A stretch of 64,000 bases of DNA, taken from S015-6 sp964384945. GTDB taxonomy: Bacteria > Desulfobacterota > DSWW01. Position numbers and translations under genes: made by a program. Location: contig CAYLMK010000005.1 in NCBI GenBank assembly GCA_964384945.1, positions 1-64,000 of the forward strand. The letters run 5' to 3'. Shown here in pieces: positions 57,602-64,000 of this stretch; within the stretch, counting starts at the first letter, position 1; every line of letters begins with the position of its first letter. Under the pieces are notes generated by a model. The model searched no databases and was not told where the DNA came from. It was given only the letters and a program-made list of their open reading frames with translations.

Positions 57602-60600
57602 TCAAGCCTGCCTGCCCTCATCGGTAACCGTCATCGTTTCGTGCCGGCCGATGTAGACGAAGCCGCTGTGACCGTCAAGGCCGATCCAGTCGCCGCTTCG
57701 AATGACATGGTTTCCCAATACGCTTCTCCCCAAGCGTTCGTTCACCTGGAGCAGCCTGCAGCCGACCACGCACGGCTTTCCGAGTCGATGCGCCGCGATC
57801 GCCGCATGGGAGGTGCTTCCGCCTCGGGCCGTGAGCACCCCGTCCACCTTGAGCATCATGGCGATGTCGTCCGGAACGGTGTCGGGCCGGAGCATGATGA
57901 GCGGCGCGCCCGGGAACCGCTCCCGGAGGATCTTCGTCTCCTCGATCCGATGCACCGCGACGCCGCTCAGGGCGCCGCCGCCCGCACCGATGCCGGCGCC
58001 GAGGAGATCCGCCCGCAGCTTGGGGGTCGGCACGAAGACCTGCAGCCTCTCCCTTGCCAGCGGAGCCATGTCCCGGGTCTGAAGAACGAACAGGGATTCC
58101 CCGTCCGGACCCTCAAAGGTGAATTCGATGTCCTGGTGATTGAATCCTCTCTGGTAGACAAGCTCTTCTGCGATCTCCTTGAGGCGGCCGTAGATCCTGG
58201 GAAACCGGCTTTCCAGGCTCTCGCCGCTTCTCCGCTGCTCCGCGGCGGCCTGCTCTTCGGAGATTGGATAGGTTGCCACCAGGCCCGAGACCACGTCCTC
58301 TCCCTGGGCGCAGACCGTGTAGTCCCCGTAGAGAGTCACCGCGGAATCGGTCTTCTTGGGATTCCGGGTGAAGACCACCCCCGTGCCCGACTCGGTGTCC
58401 AGATTTCCGAAGACCATCTGTTGAACCACGACGGCCGTCCCCCACTCGTCGGCGATCTTCATGGCATGACGATAAAGTTCGGCCGTCTCCGACCGCCAGG
58501 AGTCCAGGACACGGTAAATGGCCCTTTCCAGCTGCTCCCAGGGCTCGGTCGGAATCGGCACGGAGGAGCGCTTCAGGAGCCTCTTGTACGCCTCGACCAC
58601 CTCCCGCATCTGCTCGGGGAGAAGCTCCCGCTTGTAGGCTGCGCTGTAGATCCGTTTCGTCGTCGAGATGACCTCGTCGAAACGGTCGCGGGGGATCCCG
58701 TAGGACATGCCCCAGCACTGGAGGAACCGCCTGTAATTGTCCCAAGCCCCCCAGGCAAACCGGGGCTGTCTCGACATGCTTTCGACGATCTCGTCATTGA
58801 GCCCGATATTGAGGAACGTATCCATCATGCCCGGCATGGTGATCGTCGATCCGCTCCGAACCGAAAGCAGCAGGGGGCACCGGGGGTCGCCGAACCGCCT
58901 TCCGCTCGTTTCTTCGAGACGCAGGACCTCTCTGCGAAGACGCCTCTGGAAATCGGCTTCCGCCGCATCGTAAGCCAGGATGGCCGAGCGGCAGCGGAAA
59001 AATTCGGTGGTGACGATGAATCCCGGCGGCACGGGGTAGCCGAAGGAGCGAAGGCACTTGAGGAAATACCCCTTGTTCCCCAGATAGATCTGGGTGTCCA
59101 GGGATCTCTCCCGGGAATCGAAAGGAAAGAAGCATCTCTCCGGATTGTAGCTCAGCAGAAGCGTCCGTGTCCGCCGGTCCAGGGTCTGGCTCTCCTTGGC
59201 AAGGCCCGCGATCACCTTTCCGACGAAGTTGTCCAGTCCCTGAATCCCGAAACGGTTGGCCAGATGATCCCGGATGAACCACTCGGCCGCCTGGTAGCCG
59301 ACCTGTTCCAACGGGGCGTCTTCGGGCGGCCGGAAGGGCAAGGGCTTCCCTCCCTCCAGCCATTGGGAAACGACGATCTTGAGGTTGCCTTCATGGATGC
59401 CGACGTATTGTGTCTGGATGATCTCCTGGACGGTGCGGGCGATGAACTGGAAGATGTTCAGGTACTGGTCGACCGTGATCCGCCTGCTTTCCAACGCATG
59501 CTGCAGCAGGTCCAGATTCGATGCGAGCGCCTCGGCCGCGATGCCGTCCAACCGCAATGACTCCAGGTAGAACCTCAGGATCGTGTGCGCCTTCTCCAGG
59601 GTGGTCCGGGTCACGAATTCGAGGTTCAGGTCCGTGCTCAGATCCTCCAGAAGAACCTTTGCCAGGCTCTCCAGGCGGAACATCAGGCCCAGGCTGTCAA
59701 ACCGCTTCTCCTTGTACCGGCCGTACATGGAAGGGATTCCTACAGCCATGTGGCGCTTCCGGTAGATCTCCTCTTGGGCCGGCGATTCCCCGGGCGAGAG
59801 CACGTTCTCCCGCATAACGGCGAGCAGGGCGTGGATCTGCGCGAGCGACCGCTCGGGATCCGGCCTCTCGAGGTCCTCCTCCAACGTGTCCAGCGTACGG
59901 GCCTCGAAGAAGTTGGATGCCCGCAGGTCCTTCAGGATATCGTGATGATGGATCGTGTATTTCTTGACCAGGAGTCGATAGAGCCGGACAAGCAGTTCCG
60001 CCTTCCTGCGGACGTCTTCGGCGAGGCCCTCCTGACCCCGGATTCGATCGACGACCTCACGCTCGGGAAGCGCGAGGAGATCCGGCGGCCTGAAGCGGCC
60101 GCCTTCAAGGATCGCCTCGAAGACAGGGGCCATCTCCTGCTGGAAAGGACTCGGCTCCGGTATTTGTCCGTAGACATCCTCCGGGAGAAACCCTCGCAGA
60201 CCCTCCTTCCTCCCGTCACGCCAGTAGCCGATGATTCCTTCGATAAAGGGCACGATCTGGTTGTTGCTCTCCACGTGGCTTTGTTTGCGCAGAAAATGGA
60301 TCAAGAGATCCTTTCGGCCGCACAGTTCGTCCACAGCCGTGGAGACCTCGCGCAGCTCCCCTTCCGCGCCGATCTCGTGGAAGTAGACCGGGAAAAGCCT
60401 TGCAAGCGCCTTGACGAGCCCGTAGCATTCCCGGATGTCGGCTGAGAGAAGGCGAGATACGTCCTTCTGAAACAGATCCGTGTCGCTCACGAAGAACCCG
60501 CCCAGCCTGAGATGGATGATCAGGGCGGAGATCAGTCTGCGGCTCCATGCGGGCTTCCTCCGGATCAGGGAGAGCCAGACCCGCACGTTCTTCAGGTGCA

Positions 60601-61861
60601 GGGGATTCGCAATCACCTGCCAGTCGCGGCCGACCCCCCGGATGCCCGGATCCTCGAAGCCCAGCTTGATCACCTCATCGACAAAGATCTCCACCAGCCG
60701 GCGGTTTCCCGTGCCGTAGACTTCCCGCCCGATGGTGGAGACCGTGTCAAGCACCGCATTTCGGTGCCGGCTCGATTGCTGCCGAAGGATGCAGAAGACC
60801 TCCTCGAGGAAATCGCCCCAGACGGATTCCTCCTGGCCGTGCAGTTGCCCGAGGCAGTTTCCCAGCTCCCTCAGGATCGTCTCGCTCTGCTCGGAAAGGG
60901 CCGGCAACTCAAGAAGGTGGAGGAGAAGGCGGGTCTTGTCCAGGAAAGAGATCGGATCCGCCCGGTCCTCCATCTGACGGACGATGCTCAAATACGCGCG
61001 CTCGATCTGGGAAAAGTCCGCCAGGGTAAGGGAGCGGCGGAGGACCGAAGCCGGGTCGAGGGAGAGTTCCGCCCCCAACGCTTCCAGCTCACGGAGAAGG
61101 CCCAGGATGCGTTTCCGGGACACGGGTTGAAAAAGGGGTCCGTACTCCCTGCCACCGAAAACCCGGTCCTTCTCCCGCTCAAACCATGCCTCGAGATCCT
61201 CCTGTTCGAGCCACATCTCGTAATTCCTTCGAAGGCAGAACAGAAGAAGCCCGGCAAGCCCGCTCAGATCTTCCGAAGGGTTCGCGGCAAGCGCCCTTTC
61301 GGCCATTCTCCGGATCCGCGTCGTCCCTTTGGCGGCGAACCAGGGCCGGTCCTCCATCCACGCCCGCAGCCGGGCCAGCGCCTCGCCGGTCACGCGGCGG
61401 TTGCGCTCCGCGGCCGGGCCGCTCTCCAGGAGGATCAACTCGAGAAAATCGAGCAGGGTCGCAAAGCACCTGGTTCGAGGCCCCTCCGGCTCGCACTTGT
61501 CGAGACATTCAAAGAGGAGTCCCGTGAAGACGGAAAAGGCCTCCTGCCCTTTCGGGTGCGCGTTGTAATCGTAAAAATCCCCGAGGACCCGCATGCGCAA
61601 GGGCTCCACGATTTCCGCCCAGTTGGCGTACGGATGGTTGGCCTCCTGGAGCAGAGCCTCGGTCTGCTGGCGGATGCCCACCTTCTCCCCGACGATCTCG
61701 AGCAGGAGCCGCTGTTCCCTCGGAATGGATCCGCGAAAGGCCGTGCGTTGCAGGTTGACTTGGAGGGCGCCGGAGGCAATCGGCGGGTCCGCTCTCGGGG
61801 CGGCTCGGGCCTGCGTGGTAGCGGATCCTCTTTCCTCCATGGCGCGATGGACCTCGGACAT
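57602..61861 (-). CDS. Very large PPDK-like phosphotransferase without a pyruvate-binding barrel
   Basis: A 1419-residue protein. The first 850 or so residues are mostly helical with no domain I recognise. From about residue 925 to 1270 there is a pyruvate phosphate dikinase-type ATP-grasp region (NKGYFLKCLRSFGYPVPPGFIVTTEFF; LLSVRSGSTITMPGMMDTFLNIGLND; GTGVVFTRNPKK; DIEFTFE). A phosphohistidine swivelling domain lies at about 1310-1400 with the catalytic His in ARGGSTSHAAIAA. The C-terminal PEP/pyruvate-binding TIM barrel is missing; the chain ends 70 residues after the His. So it could make phosphohistidine and pass it to a separate partner, or phosphorylate an unknown acceptor. The stop overlaps a possible start of the GAPDH-like gene. 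Confidence 0.85.
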   Translation of the reverse strand: MSEVHRAMEERGSATTQARAAPRADPPIASGALQVNLQRTAFRGSIPREQRLLLEIVGEKVGIRQQTEALLQEANHPYANWAEIVEPLRMRVLGDFYDYNAHPKGQEAFSVFTGLLFECLDKCEPEGPRTRCFATLLDFLELILLESGPAAERNRRVTGEALARLRAWMEDRPWFAAKGTTRIRRMAERALAANPSEDLSGLAGLLLFCLRRNYEMWLEQEDLEAWFEREKDRVFGGREYGPLFQPVSRKRILGLLRELEALGAELSLDPASVLRRSLTLADFSQIERAYLSIVRQMEDRADPISFLDKTRLLLHLLELPALSEQSETILRELGNCLGQLHGQEESVWGDFLEEVFCILRQQSSRHRNAVLDTVSTIGREVYGTGNRRLVEIFVDEVIKLGFEDPGIRGVGRDWQVIANPLHLKNVRVWLSLIRRKPAWSRRLISALIIHLRLGGFFVSDTDLFQKDVSRLLSADIRECYGLVKALARLFPVYFHEIGAEGELREVSTAVDELCGRKDLLIHFLRKQSHVESNNQIVPFIEGIIGYWRDGRKEGLRGFLPEDVYGQIPEPSPFQQEMAPVFEAILEGGRFRPPDLLALPEREVVDRIRGQEGLAEDVRRKAELLVRLYRLLVKKYTIHHHDILKDLRASNFFEARTLDTLEEDLERPDPERSLAQIHALLAVMRENVLSPGESPAQEEIYRKRHMAVGIPSMYGRYKEKRFDSLGLMFRLESLAKVLLEDLSTDLNLEFVTRTTLEKAHTILRFYLESLRLDGIAAEALASNLDLLQHALESRRITVDQYLNIFQFIARTVQEIIQTQYVGIHEGNLKIVVSQWLEGGKPLPFRPPEDAPLEQVGYQAAEWFIRDHLANRFGIQGLDNFVGKVIAGLAKESQTLDRRTRTLLLSYNPERCFFPFDSRERSLDTQIYLGNKGYFLKCLRSFGYPVPPGFIVTTEFFRCRSAILAYDAAEADFQRRLRREVLRLEETSGRRFGDPRCPLLLSVRSGSTITMPGMMDTFLNIGLNDEIVESMSRQPRFAWGAWDNYRRFLQCWGMSYGIPRDRFDEVISTTKRIYSAAYKRELLPEQMREVVEAYKRLLKRSSVPIPTEPWEQLERAIYRVLDSWRSETAELYRHAMKIADEWGTAVVVQQMVFGNLDTESGTGVVFTRNPKKTDSAVTLYGDYTVCAQGEDVVSGLVATYPISEEQAAAEQRRSGESLESRFPRIYGRLKEIAEELVYQRGFNHQDIEFTFEGPDGESLFVLQTRDMAPLARERLQVFVPTPKLRADLLGAGIGAGGGALSGVAVHRIEETKILRERFPGAPLIMLRPDTVPDDIAMMLKVDGVLTARGGSTSHAAIAAHRLGKPCVVGCRLLQVNERLGRSVLGNHVIRSGDWIGLDGHSGFVYIGRHETMTVTDEGRQA

Positions 61862-61973
61862 GAGGGCGTACCTTCACGACCAAGAGCTACCGTTCAGTAT
61901 AAGGCAAAGGACTCCCCCCATCAACGATTTTCCGGCTGGAGCCGGTTTGCGAAGGAAAGACAGGGGCACGAGG

Positions 61974-62369
61974 TTACAGGTGCGGGATCTCCACGCTGCC
62001 GCTGTCCGCGTCCACGACCAGGGCCGCCCCGTCCGGGATCCGGTCGATGTCGATCCGGTCCATGCACGGGATCTCCCCGATGATCGCGCCCACGGCGACG
62101 ATCGTCTCGCACTCTCTGTTCAGGATTGCGACCGGGGCCGTGCCGGCCTTGCGCATGCGGTACAGGGTGTAGCTGCCCACGGTGGAGCCCCTTGCCCGGG
62201 GGAAAACCAGGATCCTCCCGCTCACGCTCCTTCCCTGAAGGGGGTGACCCTCTTCCTCGACAATGCCCGTATCCGGATTGACGCCCCCGTAGAAAGAGAT
62301 GGGCTTCCGGGATACCAGGGCGAGGCCCTCCGCCTTCCCGCCGAAGATCTTTCTTCCCCGGAGCTTCAT
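61974..62369 (-). CDS. Aconitase X small (swivel) subunit
   Basis: A 131-residue protein of the aconitase X small-subunit (DUF126) family: KIFGGKAEGLALVSRKPISFYGGVNPDTG, then GRSVSGRILVFPRARGSTVGSYTLYRM and a late IPCMDRIDIDRIPDGA. The ARGSTVGSY segment is typical. Together with the large subunit it forms a dehydratase, such as phosphomevalonate dehydratase or hydroxyproline dehydratase. The start lies one base after the large subunit's stop (TGA-G-ATG), so the pair is coupled. Confidence 0.92.
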   Translation of the reverse strand: MKLRGRKIFGGKAEGLALVSRKPISFYGGVNPDTGIVEEEGHPLQGRSVSGRILVFPRARGSTVGSYTLYRMRKAGTAPVAILNRECETIVAVGAIIGEIPCMDRIDIDRIPDGAALVVDADSGSVEIPHL

Positions 62370-62370
62370 C

Positions 62371-63546
62371 TCACGTCCCGGTGGCGATTTCGATGAGCGT
62401 GTCGAGGGGTGCGAAGACGGTACGAAACCGGTTCTTCGCCCTCCCGTAGAAGACCGCCTTGGCGGAGTTGGTGGCCATGCAGCGAAACCGGCCGCGGATG
62501 GGCGCCACGACGAAACAGGTGTCCGCCGCGATCCGGGCGCCGCTCCGCCGAATCGCGGCGAGGGTCCCCTCTCGCTCCGCAGCCTCTTTCACCTGCCTTG
62601 CCACGGCGATCCATGTCTCCTTGGAGACCCGCTTGCCGTCCAGCAGGGCGGCGATCTCTCTGAGTTCTTCCAGCGAGCAGTGGGGGCAGCCGACGGCCAC
62701 GAAATCGACCGCCTCGCTGTCGCTCATTTCCAGCTTGGCCCTTTCGATCTCCTCCCGGGCAACGGTCATGCGCTCCCGAGGCTCCTTCATCGCCTCCGGA
62801 GAAATCCCTGCTGCATGAAAGCGGGCAGTGCCCCCGTAAGTCGCGATCGACGCGCAGAGGCTCTTCAACTGATCCTTGGTCGCTCCCTCCAGGCCCCGGA
62901 TCCAGGGCACCCGGCTTCCCAGCCGCTCGCCCACGACCTTGCCCAGCGCCCCGAAGTCCACGATGTCCTCCAGAGGCGCGCAGACCTCGACCGAAACGAC
63001 GGGTTGCCTGTTTTCCTCCAGATGAAGGCCGTACGCGGCCGTCTTCCCGGTGAGCGCGGCGGCCAGCGCGCTCGGGCCGCCCTCCCGGTTCGTCCTGGCG
63101 CCGAGCACCGAGTTGGCATAGCAGACGGCCGAGCTTTCGCTCCATGCGATCGCATCGCCGGCAGCGGGCTCGTTTCCGATGAAGTAGGGGGTGCAGGTGC
63201 AGCTCGTGATCACGCCCATCCCGGCAAAGGTCTCGACAACCCGTTTCTGCTTGGCGGCGAACTCCTCGTCTACGCCGAGCTCCCTCCAGTCCTCGAGGTC
63301 CATGCCCGCCGGATTCAGGGTGGCGGGCACGCGCGCCCTCCCGTCTTCGGCCATCTCCTCCAGGAAGGCGAGGCCGGCATCCCCCAGGTTGTCGTAGCTC
63401 ACGCCGGCGATCTGCACGCTCCGGACCTCGATGAGCCCTCTTGCCCCGTAGATCTCGCCCAGCGCGACCAGGATCTCCATCGCCTTCTTCGCAGCACGGC
63501 CATCCCTGCCCCCAAGCATGGCCCGATCTTCCGCCGTGAGCTCCAT
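62371..63546 (-). CDS. Aconitase X large (catalytic) subunit
   Basis: A 391-residue protein of the aconitase X catalytic family. Typical segments are ITSCTCTPYFIGNEPAAGD, WSESSAVCYANSVLGARTNREGGP and AVGCPHCSLEELREIAALL, with Cys residues placed to bind an iron-sulfur cluster. In archaea the enzyme dehydrates mevalonate 5-phosphate; some bacterial homologues act on hydroxyproline. The neighbouring UbiD-type gene favours the mevalonate route (inference). AGAGGGCGG lies ahead of ATG 63546. It follows the UbiD gene by 35 bases and precedes the small subunit. Confidence 0.92.
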   Translation of the reverse strand: MELTAEDRAMLGGRDGRAAKKAMEILVALGEIYGARGLIEVRSVQIAGVSYDNLGDAGLAFLEEMAEDGRARVPATLNPAGMDLEDWRELGVDEEFAAKQKRVVETFAGMGVITSCTCTPYFIGNEPAAGDAIAWSESSAVCYANSVLGARTNREGGPSALAAALTGKTAAYGLHLEENRQPVVSVEVCAPLEDIVDFGALGKVVGERLGSRVPWIRGLEGATKDQLKSLCASIATYGGTARFHAAGISPEAMKEPRERMTVAREEIERAKLEMSDSEAVDFVAVGCPHCSLEELREIAALLDGKRVSKETWIAVARQVKEAAEREGTLAAIRRSGARIAADTCFVVAPIRGRFRCMATNSAKAVFYGRAKNRFRTVFAPLDTLIEIATGT

Positions 63547-63581
63547 CGGTCCGCCCTCTTCCATCCGGATCGGCCGTCCGG

Positions 63582-64000
63582 TCACGCGAGGATCTTTCTC
63601 AGGTCGATCCGGGGAAACCGGGCGCGCTCGAAGTGTCGGGCCCGTTCCCCGAGCGGCCGGGTCAGGTCGAAGCCGCACTTGACCGTAACGCTCGTCTCCG
63701 GATCCGCGCTCGGATCGAGGCTGCTGCCCTTTTCCGGCTCCTTCACCACCAGGTCGCGGTTTGCCTGGAAACGGGTCGCCATCGCCCATTCCACCTCGAG
63801 CGGGTTGTAAATGTCGATGTCCTCGTCCACGACGAAAACGTGTTTGCAGCTCCTGTGGCCCCGGAACGCGGCCTCGATCGCGAGCTTTCCGTCCTCTTCC
63901 CGCCTTTTCGCGATCTTGACGATTGCGTGCAGCCAGCTGCATCCGCCGGGATTCACGTTCACGTCCAGGCAGGCCACGCCGGCGCCGTTGACCTCCTTGT
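63582..64000 (-). CDS. UbiD-family decarboxylase, C-terminal part (cut by window edge)
   Basis: The visible 139 codons are the C-terminal part of a UbiD-type prenylated-FMN decarboxylase: HAIVKIAKRREEDG, then HVFVVDEDIDIYNPLEVEWAMATRFQANRDLVV, a signature of the family, and a tail with DLTRPLGERARHFERARFP. The reading frame is open through 64000, so the start is outside the window. In archaea a UbiD relative decarboxylates trans-anhydromevalonate 5-phosphate, the product of the AcnX dehydratase, which fits the order of genes here. It needs prenylated FMN (UbiX) from elsewhere. Confidence 0.88.
   Translation of the reverse strand, partial: KEVNGAGVACLDVNVNPGGCSWLHAIVKIAKRREEDGKLAIEAAFRGHRSCKHVFVVDEDIDIYNPLEVEWAMATRFQANRDLVVKEPEKGSSLDPSADPETSVTVKCGFDLTRPLGERARHFERARFPRIDLRKILA

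Overview
The window looks like part of a scaffold from an anaerobic, GC-rich Gram-negative bacterium, most plausibly Desulfobacterota/Deltaproteobacteria. This is inferred from gene content: a ferredoxin-type [NiFe] hydrogenase, an aldehyde:ferredoxin oxidoreductase, many sigma54 and two-component genes, and OmpA/RND envelope proteins. A 100-N gap at 33991-34090 shows scaffolding. I see no rRNA, tRNA, CRISPR array, transposase or prophage gene.

Left part (1-33 kb). After envelope proteins and small lipoproteins come a hybrid-sensor kinase/FixJ-like regulator pair, a lone receiver protein, a molybdopterin oxidoreductase with its FeS subunit, and a lipoprotein hydrolase. Then follows a tight operon: aldehyde ferredoxin oxidoreductase, a MoaD-like protein, a fused EutB-EutC ethanolamine ammonia-lyase with a signal-peptide-like N-terminus, and a six-subunit Ech-type hydrogenase in which two subunits carry an extra C-terminal ferredoxin domain. 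Read together this suggests ethanolamine -> acetaldehyde -> acetate with electrons delivered to H2 and ion pumping. An RND efflux operon, an AI-2E-family permease, and a membrane AAA-ATPase/MscS channel pair follow. A 16-bp palindrome (TGGGACCAAGGTCCCA and variants), centred about 43 bp upstream of a predicted start site, recurs before four transcription units: the VWA-OmpA gene, the lone receiver gene, the AOR-Eut-Ech operon and the TSP3-OmpA gene. The FixJ-like regulator encoded here is the obvious candidate activator.

Middle and right part (35-56 kb). This is a signalling region built round a sigma54 activator/kinase pair (51118-54029). Six sequences matching -24/-12 promoters precede small membrane proteins, a phosphatase-like protein plus APS kinase, universal stress proteins, a cytidylate-kinase-like protein and one long minus-strand operon. 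At three of them a TTTAC-N5-GTAAA palindrome lies 115-117 bp upstream. The long operon (50841 to 40703) holds five receiver proteins or domains, two Cache-type kinases, a small membrane protein and two SLC13/DASS transporters, one of which is fused directly to a receiver domain.

Right end (56-64 kb). Minus-strand metabolic genes: a long GAPDH-like enzyme, a 1419-residue PPDK-like protein with no pyruvate-binding barrel, aconitase-X small and large subunits, and a UbiD-type decarboxylase cut by the window edge. The AcnX/UbiD trio resembles the archaeal-type mevalonate branch.
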